NCBI RefSeq assembly: GCF_000280905.1
Contig: NZ_ALAP01000049.1
Location: forward strand, 1-43,473
Length of the DNA stretch: 43,473 nt
From: Streptomyces sp. AA1529
GTDB taxonomy: Bacteria > Actinomycetota > Actinomycetes > Streptomycetales > Streptomycetaceae
Direction: 5' to 3'
The translations under genes and the position numbers were made by a program. The notes under the pieces are model-generated. The model was not told the origin of the DNA. It saw nothing but the letters and a program-made list of their open reading frames with translations, and did no database searches. Positions 1-7,466 of the stretch are shown in pieces (the stretch's first letter is position 1; each line of letters begins with the position of its first letter).

Positions 1-109
1 GGACGCGGTACGGCTCCGCCTCGGGGAGGAGCGGCGCGGCCTCGGTGCGGGGGCGCCACGAGGGGGGAGGGGCGGGGGCGTAGGTTCCTGGCTGCTCTAG
101 GACCGTCAT
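1..109 (-). CDS. bkdA: Branched-chain 2-oxoacid dehydrogenase E1 alpha subunit, N-terminus only (runs off left edge)
   Basis: Only the first 36 codons lie in the window, reading leftward from ATG at 109-107; the frame stays open to base 1. The peptide begins MTVLEQPGTY and continues through PPPSWRPR and LPEAEPYRV. I recognise this as the N-terminus of Streptomyces E1-alpha subunits of thiamine-diphosphate 2-oxoacid dehydrogenases, which decarboxylate branched-chain 2-oxoacids and pass the acyl group to the E2 lipoyl arm. The start is well supported by an AGGAGGTG Shine-Dalgarno on the minus strand at about 119-126, roughly 7 bases upstream. It is divergent from the Lrp-type gene at 379, the usual place for a bkd regulator. 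The catalytic core is outside the window, so the assignment rests on N-terminal similarity and context. A pyruvate-type E1 alpha is the alternative. Confidence 0.75.
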   Translation of the reverse strand, partial: MTVLEQPGTYAPAPPPSWRPRTEAAPLLPEAEPYRV

Positions 110-378
110 GACGAGCACCTCCTCGTGGGGCGGGCTGCGGCGCGTGCGGGCTGCGGGTACGCCCGGTGCGCGCCGGCCTTCTGGCGCGCCGGCCTGCCGA
201 TGGCCGTACCACCGGCAGGCCGGGCCGGTGACCGCGTGGGCCACCCCTACCGATTGTTCGGTCGACGGCACATTTTGGCTACGGGTGGCCTTCGCCTGTG
301 GACAACTGGCCCGCAAAACCGTTCGATGTCCGCAGAGTGTCCATGCGGGGGAGGCGAAGGACCGTGCGGGGTGAACAT
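110..378. promoter_or_regulatory. Divergent bkdA / bkdR promoter spacer
   Basis: A 269-base non-coding spacer between two divergent start codons. It holds the bkdA Shine-Dalgarno at its left end, a GGGG ribosome site at 368-371 for the right gene, and the palindromic site described at 247-264. No confident -35/-10 pair could be picked by eye. The A/T-richer stretch at about 270-325 is the likeliest promoter and Lrp-binding region. Confidence 0.5.
247..264 (+). promoter_or_regulatory. Palindromic TetR-type operator, copy 1
   Basis: CTACCGATTGTTCGGTCG carries the inverted arms ACCGA and TCGGT around ACCG-AT-TG-TT-CGGT. The same 18-bp pattern, with 15 of 18 bases identical, occurs on the opposite strand at 1655-1672 in the paaR/paaN spacer. 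It lies 138 bases from the bkdA start and 115 bases from the bkdR start, so a bound repressor could affect either gene. Confidence 0.55.
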
Positions 379-876
379 ATGGCCAACGGCCCCGGGGACC
401 CGGACCCACCGGCCGGGCACCGGCTTCCCGCCCGGCCGCTGGACTCCGTCGACCGGGACATCCTGCGGCTGCTGCGCGCGGACGGCCGGGCGTCCGTGCG
501 GTCGGTCGCCGAGCGGGTGCACGTCTCCCGCGCCAACGCGTACGCGCGCATCAACCGGCTGATCGACGACGGGGTGATCCGCGGTTTCAGCGCCCGCGTC
601 GACCAGGAGCGCGCGGGCCACGGAGCCTCGGCCTACATCACCCTCAAGATCGTCCAGGACTCCTGGCGCAGCGTCCGCGAGAAGCTCCGGGAGCTGCCGG
701 GCGCGGCCCACATCGCGCTGGTCAGCGGGGACTTCGACGTGCTGCTGCTGGTGCACACCCCGGACAACCGGGCCCTGCGGGACCTGGTGCTGACCCGCAT
801 CCAGTCCATGCCGGAGGTGCTGAGCACCCGCACGCTGCTGGTGTTCGAGGAGACCGACCTGGAGCCGGGCCCGTAG
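379..876 (+). CDS. bkdR: Lrp/AsnC family transcriptional regulator, BkdR-like
   Basis: A 165-aa DNA-binding regulator. Residues about 21-67 form the AsnC-type winged helix-turn-helix (LDSVDRDILRLLRADGRAS, then SVAERVHVSRANAYARINRL). The remainder is the RAM/AsnC effector-binding beta-alpha fold that oligomerises and usually senses amino acids. The first ~20 residues are a Pro/Gly-rich tail. I start at ATG 379 because GGGG sits 7-8 bases upstream; earlier in-frame ATGs at 298 and 343 lack a ribosome site and would encode Arg-rich sequence unlike the family. It is divergent from a bkdA gene, the position where a published Streptomyces BkdR controls branched-chain 2-oxoacid dehydrogenase genes. 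The specific role is inferred from that context; the family assignment is secure. It converges with the TetR gene, the stop codons being only about a dozen bases apart. Confidence 0.8.
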   Translation: MANGPGDPDPPAGHRLPARPLDSVDRDILRLLRADGRASVRSVAERVHVSRANAYARINRLIDDGVIRGFSARVDQERAGHGASAYITLKIVQDSWRSVREKLRELPGAAHIALVSGDFDVLLLVHTPDNRALRDLVLTRIQSMPEVLSTRTLLVFEETDLEPGP

Positions 877-888
877 CCCCGCGGGCTC

Positions 889-1524
889 TCAGCCGGTGCG
901 CAGGCCCGCGAAGGCGGTGCGGACGACGGCCTCGGCCACCTCGGCGCTGCTGGTGCCGGTGCCGCCCGCCTCGGGCGTCGTGCCGTCCGCCGCGCCCGGG
1001 TGCCCCGCGCGTTCCGGGCGGTACCACTCGGCGATCGAATTGATCATGCCGAACAGCAGCCGGGTCGCGAGCCGGGCGTCGACATCGGCACGCAGGTCCC
1101 CGTCCGCCGCCGCCTGCTTGACCAGCTCGGCCACCCGCTGGTCGAACTCCCGGCGCCGGGACATCGCCCAGATCTCCGTCTCGGTGTTCCCGCGCACCCG
1201 CAGCAGCAGCGTCACGTACGGCAGCTCGGCCAGCAGCACCTCCACCGTGCGGCGGGTGACGTGCTCCAGCCGCTCCACCGCCCGCCCCTCGCGCGCCCGG
1301 GGCTCCTCCAGGACCGCGAACAGCTCGTCGAGCGCCCGGCTTATCCCCCTGCGCAGCAGCTCTTCCTTGCCGCGTACGTGGTGGTAGATGGACGACTTGG
1401 AGATCCCGGCCGCCTGGGACAGGTGCTCCATCGAGGTGCCGTCGTAGCCCCGCTCGTTGAACACCCGCACGGCGACGGAGAGCAGCGAGTCGGGCGTGTA
1501 GGTGTCGCGCTTGACCGTGGGCAT
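889..1524 (-). CDS. paaR: TetR/AcrR family regulator, PaaR-like
   Basis: A 211-aa TetR repressor. The N-terminal helix-turn-helix spans about residues 9-55 (DTYTPDSLLSVAVRVFNERG, then YDGTSMEHLSQAAGISKSSI, YHHVRGKEEL). The C-terminal helical ligand domain contains an Arg/Glu-rich stretch (RVRGNTETEIWAMSRRREFD) and ends with a Gly/Thr-rich loop. The ATG at 1524 begins MPTVKRDTY; the frame is open further upstream, but that extension would cross the divergent promoter and reads as low-complexity sequence. It is divergent from paaN, with a palindrome in between, which is typical of an autoregulated repressor of phenylacetate genes that responds to phenylacetyl-CoA. The ligand and target are inferred from this neighbourhood. 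A general acyl-CoA-responsive TetR is an alternative. Confidence 0.75.
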   Translation of the reverse strand: MPTVKRDTYTPDSLLSVAVRVFNERGYDGTSMEHLSQAAGISKSSIYHHVRGKEELLRRGISRALDELFAVLEEPRAREGRAVERLEHVTRRTVEVLLAELPYVTLLLRVRGNTETEIWAMSRRREFDQRVAELVKQAAADGDLRADVDARLATRLLFGMINSIAEWYRPERAGHPGAADGTTPEAGGTGTSSAEVAEAVVRTAFAGLRTG

Positions 1525-1652
1525 GCGGCCGATGCTAGCCGGGCCGTCCCCCGGTGCCGCCGGGCGCCGGGAGGTGGGACGCGCGCCCCGCGGCGCCGGG
1601 CCCCGCGCGGGGTGCCGAGCGGAGTTTTCCACAGCTTCCCGGGCCCCCTTGC

Positions 1653-1672
1653 ACCGACCGATCGTTCGGTAG
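1653..1672 (-). promoter_or_regulatory. Palindromic TetR-type operator, copy 2 (paaR/paaN spacer)
   Basis: The plus strand reads ACCGACCGATCGTTCGGTAG. Bases 1653-1670 form an 18-bp palindrome broken only at two symmetric positions, and the inner 14 bases (1657-1670) fit ACCG-NN-CG-NN-CGGT. I recall an operator of that form for the Corynebacterium PaaR repressor, but have not checked it. An adjacent smaller inverted repeat, GGTAG-N6-CTACC, covers 1668-1683. It lies 82 bases before the paaN start, in the divergent spacer 1525-1753. Confidence 0.65.
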
Positions 1673-1753
1673 CAGTATCTACCAGGTGAGCGGCTCCGGC
1701 AACGCCGTGCCCACCCCGCATTCCGTCCCAGCTCAGCGAGGAGTTGGTCCTGC

Positions 1754-3460
1754 GTGACCACCGGTATCGGAACGACCACTGCCCAGCTCGTCGACACCCA
1801 CCGCCCCACCCTGGACCGCGCGCTGGAGGCCATCGCGGGCCGGGAGTTCTGGACCCCGCACCCCGAGCACCCGAAGGCGTACGGCGAGGGCGCGGCCGAG
1901 CAGGGCAAGGCGGCCTTCGACGCGCTGTGCGGCAGCCGCTTCGAGCTGCCCGGCCAGCCGGTCTCCGGCGAATGGGTGGCCACCGAGGTGTCGCCGTACG
2001 GGCCGGAGCTGGGTATCTCCTACCCCCGTATGGACGAGGGAGCCGTCGACGCCCTGCTGCCGGTCATGCGCGGCGCGCTGCCCGCGTGGCGGAAGGCCGG
2101 GGCCGAGGTGCGCGCCGCGGTGTGCCTGGAGATCCTGGCGCGGATCAGCGCCCGCACCCCGGAGTTCGCGCAGGCCGTGATGCACACCAGCGGCCAGGCG
2201 TTCATGATGGCTTTCCAGGCCGGCGGGCCGCACGCTCAGGACCGCGGCATGGAGGCGGTGGCCTACGCCTACGCGGAGCAGGTGCGCACCCCCGCGCGGG
2301 TCAGCTGGGAGAAGCCGCAGGGCAAGCGCGACCCGCTGCGGGTCACCAAGGAGTTCACCCCGGCCGGGCGCGGTGTCGCGCTGCTGATCGGCTGCAACAC
2401 CTTCCCCACCTGGAACGGCTTCCCCGGGTTCTTCGCCTCGCTCGCCACCGGGAACGCCGTGCTGGTCAAGCCGCACCCGCGAGCCGTGCTCCCGCTCGCG
2501 CTGACGGTGCGGATCGCCCGCGAGGTCCTCGCGGAGGCGGGCTTCGACGCCGATCTGGTGGCGCTGGCGGCCGAGGCGGAGGGCGACGGCATCGCCAGGG
2601 ACCTGGCCGTCCGGCCCGAGATCCGGGTGATCGACTACACCGGGGGCTCCGCGTTCGGCGAGTGGCTGGAGTCCCATGCCCGCCAGGCGCGGGTCCACAC
2701 GGAGAAGTCCGGTGTCAACACGGTCGTCATCGACTCCACCGACGACTACCAGGGCATGCTCGCCAACCTCGCCTTCTCGCTGTCGCTCTACAGCGGTCAG
2801 ATGTGCACCACGCCGCAGAATCTGCTGATCCCGGCGGCCGGCATCGCCACCGAGTCCGGGCCCAGGAGCTATGACGAGGTGGTGGCCGACCTGGCGGCCG
2901 CGGTGGACAAGCTGCTCGGCGACGACGCGCGGGCCAACGCGCTGCTGGGCGCCCTGGTCAACGAGCAGGTGCGTACGCGGCTGGAGGCGGCGCCCTCGCT
3001 GGGCGAGGTGGCCCTGGCCTCCCGCACCGTGCAGAATCCGGAGTTCCCCGACGCCACGGTGCGTACCCCCGCGATCGTCAAACTGGACGCCACCGAGCCG
3101 GAGTCCGAGGGCGCGTATCAGGACGAGTGCTTCGGCCCGGTCTCCTTCGCGGTGGCCGTCGGCTCCACGGAGGATGCGCTGGAGCTGCTGCGGCACACGC
3201 TCCAGGCGAAGGGCGCCATGACGGTCGCCGGATACACCACCTCCTCCGAGGTGGCACGGCAACTGGAGGAGGTGTGCTTCGACGAGCCCGCGCAGCTCTC
3301 CCTCAATCTGACGGGTGGCGTCTACGTCAACCAGACGGCCGCCTTCAGCGACTTCCACGGTTCGGGTGGCAACCCGGCGGCCAACTGCACGCTGTGCGAC
3401 GGGGACTTCGTCTCGGGCCGGTTCCGCGTGGTGGAGGTGCGGCGGATGGCGGAGGACTGA
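1754..3460 (+). CDS. paaN: Phenylacetic acid degradation protein PaaN (aldehyde dehydrogenase family)
   Basis: A 568-aa member of the PaaN branch of the aldehyde dehydrogenase superfamily, associated with phenylacetate catabolism. The NAD(P)-binding half includes TFPTWNGFPGFFASLATGNA and VLVKPHPRAVLPLA. The usual ELGG glutamate motif is replaced by EKSGVNTVVI. The probable catalytic cysteine is C351 in LYSGQMCTTPQNLLIP. The C-terminal dimerisation part contains YQDECFGPVSFAVAVG and FHGSGGNPAANCTLCDGDFV. The start is GTG 1754, with GAGGAG at about 1739-1744. Unlike the bifunctional PaaZ it has no MaoC hydratase domain, so it would act only as a dehydrogenase, if at all. It is divergent from the PaaR-like TetR. 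No paaABCDE epoxidase genes are in the window, so it is either a detached pathway gene or the rest lies elsewhere. Confidence 0.88.
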   Translation: MTTGIGTTTAQLVDTHRPTLDRALEAIAGREFWTPHPEHPKAYGEGAAEQGKAAFDALCGSRFELPGQPVSGEWVATEVSPYGPELGISYPRMDEGAVDALLPVMRGALPAWRKAGAEVRAAVCLEILARISARTPEFAQAVMHTSGQAFMMAFQAGGPHAQDRGMEAVAYAYAEQVRTPARVSWEKPQGKRDPLRVTKEFTPAGRGVALLIGCNTFPTWNGFPGFFASLATGNAVLVKPHPRAVLPLALTVRIAREVLAEAGFDADLVALAAEAEGDGIARDLAVRPEIRVIDYTGGSAFGEWLESHARQARVHTEKSGVNTVVIDSTDDYQGMLANLAFSLSLYSGQMCTTPQNLLIPAAGIATESGPRSYDEVVADLAAAVDKLLGDDARANALLGALVNEQVRTRLEAAPSLGEVALASRTVQNPEFPDATVRTPAIVKLDATEPESEGAYQDECFGPVSFAVAVGSTEDALELLRHTLQAKGAMTVAGYTTSSEVARQLEEVCFDEPAQLSLNLTGGVYVNQTAAFSDFHGSGGNPAANCTLCDGDFVSGRFRVVEVRRMAED

Positions 3461-3464
3461 CGAG

Positions 3465-3496
3465 CATGTCCCCGGGTGCGGACACCCGGGGACATG
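3465..3496 (+). terminator. Intrinsic-type terminator after paaN
   Basis: A perfect 14-bp stem, CATGTCCCCGGGTG at 3465-3478 pairing with 3483-3496 across a CGGA loop, starts 4 bases after the paaN stop. It lies between convergent genes, so it can stop transcription from both sides. There is no long T run, as is usual in this GC range. Confidence 0.8.
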
Positions 3497-3565
3497 TGAA
3501 GGCGCTGCGTCCGTGCGGACCGCGGACCCTGGCCGTCTTACGGAACCCGGCCGCGCGGCCGGACC

Positions 3566-5295
3566 TCAGTCCGCGGGCTGGCCCGTGGAGACGGTCAGGT
3601 CGATCTTGTCCTTGTCCGGGTCGAAGTCGTCGAGGTAGTCCGGGGTCTGCTCCAGGACGGTGTTCTTGCCCCACACGTTCTCGTCCTCGGTGGTCACCTC
3701 GCCGAGCTTCCACCCGGCGGCGCGCAGGCACGCCTTGACCGAGGTGAGGTCCTTGTAGGTCAGCTCGGGGACCATGACCTTGCTCTTGTCGCTGTAGGAC
3801 TTCGTGGCGTCGGTGCAGCGGGTGGAGTCGATGGTGCGGCTGGTGTCCGGGCCCTTGTAGCCGCCCGAGTCCGAGCCGCCGTCGTCGCCGCCGCTGTCCC
3901 CGGAGCTGCCCGCGGGGTCGGCGCTCTGGGTGGGCTTCGGCTTGGCGGTGGGCTTGGGGTCGGGGTCGGCCCCGCCGCTGTCGGTGAGTCCGATGATCAC
4001 GAAGACCAGGGCGACGATGACGGCGACGGCGGCCAGACCGTACCCGGCCATGGCACCGGCCGACGGCTTTCTGCCCGAGCCGCCGTTGCCCGGGCCGGAG
4101 CCGGTCGCGTTCATCGTGTAGGGCGGCGGGGTGGCGGGGCCGCCGCTGCCGTAGGACGACTGCGGGTATCCGTAGCCGGGTGCGGGGGAGGTCTGGGTGG
4201 GGGGCGGGGGGTGGAGGGCCCGAAGCCCCCGCTGTTGTACGGCCCCGGCTGCTGTCCCGGCTGCCCCTGCGGCTGGTAGGGCGTCTGCACGCCGCCCTGC
4301 TGGGGCTGGGAGGCCGCGTCGACCGGCGGGAAGACGGCCTGTCCGACCCCGGCACCGCTGTTGGCGGGCGGTCCGCCGCTGATGATGATCGGCGAGGCGC
4401 CGGAGGCGACCCCGGAGCCGCCGATCCGGTTGGCCTCGTCGTGCATGGCCTCGGCGGAGGGGAAGCGCTCGTTGGGGTTCTTCTTCAGGGTCCGGGCGAC
4501 CAGCGCGTCCACGGCCGGGGGGATGGACTGGTTGATGGAGGAGGGCGTGGGCGGCTCCTCCTGGACGTGCGCGTAGGCGATGGCCAGCGGCGAGTCCGCG
4601 TCGAACGGCAGCCGCCCGGTGAGCAGCTCGAAGAGCATGATGCCGACCGAGTACAGGTCGGAGCGGGCGTCCACCCCGCGGCCGAGGGCCTGCTCGGGGG
4701 AGAGGTACTGCGGGGTGCCGACGACCATGCCGGTCTGTGTCATGGAGGTCACACCGGACTGCATGGCCCGGGCGATGCCGAAGTCCATGACCTTGACCAC
4801 ACCACGCTTGGTGAGCATCACGTTGCCGGGCTTGATGTCCCGGTGCACGAGGCCCATCTCGTGGCTGACCTCGAGGGCCGCCAGCACATCGCCGGTGATC
4901 TTCAGGGCCTTCTCGGCGGGCATCGCACCGTACTGGGTGATGTCCTCGTCCAGGACCGTGCGCAGCGGCTTGCCCTCGACGTACTCCATGACGATGTACG
5001 GCACCAGCGCGCCGTCGATCTCGTCCTCGCCGGAGTCGAAGACGGAGACGATGTTGGTGTGGGTCAGTTTGGCGACCGACTGCGCCTCGCGGCGGAAGCG
5101 CTCGCGGAAGGACTGTTCCCGGCCGAGCTCGGTGTGCAGGGTCTTGACGGCCACCTGCCGGTCGAGCACGGAGTCGTAGGCGAGATATACGGAGGCCATC
5201 CCACCGGCGCCGAGCAGTGAACGGAGCTGGAAGCGCCCCCCGCCGACCATGCGGCCCAAGTAGTTGCCGGCCGCCTGTGCGCCGTCGTCGCTCAT
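3566..5295 (-). pseudogene. Membrane Ser/Thr protein kinase with PASTA domain, frameshifted
   Basis: Read leftward from ATG 5295 (minus-strand GAGGGGGAA upstream), the first frame gives a complete Hanks-type kinase domain: glycine loop LGAGGMASVY, lysine K51 in VAVKTL, catalytic D153 in VHRDIKPGN, then MDFGIA and GTPQYLSPEQ. After a Pro/Gln-rich linker the frame is lost at the run of six, one and six bases at 4199-4211 (GGGGGGCGGGGGG on the plus strand). From there the intended frame shifts: it gives PTQTSPAPGYGY, a single transmembrane helix (GYGLAAVAVIVALVFVIIGL), an Asp/Gly/Ser-rich stalk and a C-terminal PASTA-like domain ending near 3566. One extra C in the minus-strand tract restores a continuous 576-aa protein, S-T-P-P-P-P-T-Q-T. 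Either the gene is mutated here or the run was misread. The kinase half alone runs to a stop at 4111. Confidence 0.8.
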
Positions 5296-5383
5296 CTGAC
5301 TGCTTCCCCCTCGGCGGCGCTGCCCCCGTGCAGGTACGTTGAGTGATCCTTGACCCTGATACTGGCCCAAGTTTGCCCGGGGG

Positions 5384-5422
5384 TTCGGTCACGTCAAGTT
5401 GGTTGCCCGTTCCGTGACCGAA
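5384..5422. promoter_or_regulatory. Long inverted repeat in the divergent kinase promoter spacer
   Basis: TTCGGTCACG at 5384-5393 and CGTGACCGAA at 5413-5422 are perfect 10-bp inverted arms separated by 19 bases. On the minus strand a TTGACG (5398-5393) with CAAACT 16 bases further on could be the promoter of the leftward kinase, so the right side of the first arm overlaps its -35. The rest of the 392-base spacer (5296-5687) has the TAGCCT -10-like hexamer at 5623-5628 for the rightward kinase and nothing else I can name. Confidence 0.5.
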
Positions 5423-5687
5423 TGCGCATAAGCCCTTCGCGAGCGCAGTCCCGAACGGTTCCACGAGCCTAGAGGGTGCCTCTCAGCAGGCGCGGACAGG
5501 GTGTGTGCGGGGCGGTCCGGGGTGATTCCGAGACCGACTTGCGGGGGCGCTTCGGAGCTTGTTGGATGACCGCTCGTTGGCTTCGGTACTCCGTCCCACC
5601 CTTTGCACCCCCCGCGTGCCTGTAGCCTCCTCGGGGGGAGTGTCCACCGCGTGAAAGTCCGCGGATTCGAATCTACGGCGAGGACTC

Positions 5688-7310
5688 ATGGCACAGACGC
5701 AAGCCGCTGGGGGCCCTTCGGACCCCGACGCGACGGGCGGCGGCTCCCTGCCCGATTCGCCGGAGTTGTGGGGCAACAACGGCCTGGTGGGTGACGGCAG
5801 GTACCGCCTGACGCACCGCCTCGGCCGCGGCGGCATGGCCGAGGTGTTCGGCGCCGAGGACGTGCGGCTCGGCCGCACGGTCGCGGTCAAGCTGCTGCGC
5901 TCCGACCTCGCCGAGGACCCCGTCTCCAAGGCGCGCTTCACGCGCGAGGCCCAGTCGGTCGCGGGCCTCAACCACCACTCGGTCGTCGCCGTCTACGACT
6001 CCGGTGAGGAGCTGATCGGCGGCAACATCACCCCCTACATCGTGATGGAGCTGGTCGAGGGCAGCACCATCCGCGATCTGCTGCTGAACGCCGACGCACC
6101 GCCGCCGGACCAGGCGCTGATCATCGTCTCGGGGGTGCTGGAGGCGCTGGCCTACAGCCACCAGCACGGGATCGTGCACCGCGACATCAAGCCCGCGAAC
6201 GTGATCATCACACGGGGCGGCGCGGTCAAGGTGATGGACTTCGGCATCGCCCGCGCGCTGCACGGCGCCTCCAACACCATGACCCAGACCGGCATGGTGA
6301 TGGGCACCCCGCAGTACCTCTCCCCCGAGCAGGCGCTCGGCAAGACCGTCGACACCCGCTCCGACCTCTACGCCACCGGCTGCCTGCTGTACGAGCTGCT
6401 GACCCGGCGGCCCCCGTTCACCGGGGAGACGCCGCTGTCGGTGGTCTACCAGCACGTCCAGGACGACCCGGTGCTGCCCTCGCAGGTCTCGGACAGCACC
6501 CCGCCGGAGCTGGACGGTCTGGTGATGCGGGCGCTGGCCAAGGAGCCGGACGACCGGTTCCAGTCCGCTGAGGAGATGCGCGGGCTGACGCAGTACGCGC
6601 TGCAGATGCTGAACGAGCAGGGCGGCCACACCGGCGGCCTGTGGAACACCGGTCCGGTGGCGCAGCAGGGGGCCGCCACCCAGGTGATGGGCGCCGCGGG
6701 AGCGGGCGCCCGGCCGCACCCCTCGCACTCCGACACCTCCCAGATGGGCGCTCCGATGCTGGCGGGCTCCCGGGAGGACGACGGTGGTTTCGACGGCGGG
6801 CCCCGGCGGGGCGGCCGGGGCGGTGGTGGCGGCAAGGGTGTCCGGTACGCGCTGGTCGCCTTTCTCGCGGTGATCGCCATAGCGGGCGGGATCTTCTTCG
6901 CCCTCAACGGGAACGACGCCAAGGACAACAAGCAGGACAAGCCGGACCCCAGTACGACCCAGTCGGAGACCGACAAGCCCTCCAAGAAGCCCTCGTCCAC
7001 GCCGACGGAGACCGAGGAGGACCAGCCGGGCACCGACCAGGGCAATGGCGACTGGACTCCGACCGACCGGCCCTCCGAGTCGTATCCGAGCGACACGCAG
7101 CCGAGTGAGACGCAGCCCTCCGAGACCGGCGACCCGAGCCAGACGGGCAGCGGCAGCAACGGCGGCGGTTCCGGGAACGGCGGCAACGGGGGCAAGCCGA
7201 CCAAGAGCCAGTCGCCGCCCACCGGGGACGCGGACGGTGGCGGCGGTGCCAACGACGGCGGCAGCGCCGGCGACGGCGACGCCGGTACGGACAGCGGTAC
7301 CGAGCAGTAG
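5688..7310 (+). CDS. Membrane Ser/Thr protein kinase with Ser/Thr/Gly-rich extracellular tail
   Basis: A 540-aa Hanks-type kinase. Residues about 40-310 are the kinase domain: LGRGGMAEVFG, lysine K68 in VAVKLL, VHRDIKPAN with catalytic D166, MDFGIA, an activation loop with TMTQTGMVMGTPQYLS, then YATGCLLYELLTRRPPF. A Gly/Pro/His-rich juxtamembrane linker leads to one transmembrane helix at about 386-406 (VRYALVAFLAVIAIAGGIFF). The remaining ~130 residues are low-complexity Ser/Thr/Pro/Asp/Gly with repeated QPSE and GNGG units and no PASTA domain. That tail suggests a cell-wall-spanning stalk, perhaps glycosylated. Start ATG 5688 has GAGGAC close upstream. It is divergent from a second kinase of the same architecture. 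It probably phosphorylates cell-wall or regulatory proteins; substrates cannot be read from sequence. Confidence 0.9.
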   Translation: MAQTQAAGGPSDPDATGGGSLPDSPELWGNNGLVGDGRYRLTHRLGRGGMAEVFGAEDVRLGRTVAVKLLRSDLAEDPVSKARFTREAQSVAGLNHHSVVAVYDSGEELIGGNITPYIVMELVEGSTIRDLLLNADAPPPDQALIIVSGVLEALAYSHQHGIVHRDIKPANVIITRGGAVKVMDFGIARALHGASNTMTQTGMVMGTPQYLSPEQALGKTVDTRSDLYATGCLLYELLTRRPPFTGETPLSVVYQHVQDDPVLPSQVSDSTPPELDGLVMRALAKEPDDRFQSAEEMRGLTQYALQMLNEQGGHTGGLWNTGPVAQQGAATQVMGAAGAGARPHPSHSDTSQMGAPMLAGSREDDGGFDGGPRRGGRGGGGGKGVRYALVAFLAVIAIAGGIFFALNGNDAKDNKQDKPDPSTTQSETDKPSKKPSSTPTETEEDQPGTDQGNGDWTPTDRPSESYPSDTQPSETQPSETGDPSQTGSGSNGGGSGNGGNGGKPTKSQSPPTGDADGGGGANDGGSAGDGDAGTDSGTEQ

Positions 7311-7454
7311 CCGGCGGAGCCGCGTGTGCCGGGGAGGCCGCCACTCGGTGGTCGCGCCCGGCGGATCCGGGGTGAGCGCGCCCGCTGGTCAACTCCGGTT
7401 TGACGCCTCGTCCACCGCGGGTTGACGAGGCGGCGCGCGGCCCCCTGGTGGCTC

Positions 7455-7460
7455 TACGAT
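7455..7460 (+). promoter_or_regulatory. -10 hexamer of a leaderless promoter
   Basis: TACGAT fits the actinobacterial TANNNT -10 and ends 6 bases before the GTG at 7467, so transcription would start at the start codon. No ribosome-binding site is visible, which agrees. No good -35 lies 17-19 bases upstream. Confidence 0.5.
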
Positions 7461-7466
7461 GCGGCC

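Noticed and set aside
298..378. Earlier ATG starts (298, 343) for the Lrp-type regulator
   Set aside because: Neither has a ribosome site, and the added residues are Arg-rich and unlike the family; ATG 379 has GGGG upstream.
1525..1983. Upstream extension of the TetR gene to 1983
   Set aside because: It would cross the divergent promoter and overlap the start of paaN antisense; ATG 1524 opens right before the helix-turn-helix.
4190..4215. Programmed ribosomal frameshifting in the kinase
   Set aside because: No slippery heptamer with a downstream pseudoknot was seen, and the spot is a plain G/C homopolymer, so mutation, slippage or sequencing error is simpler.
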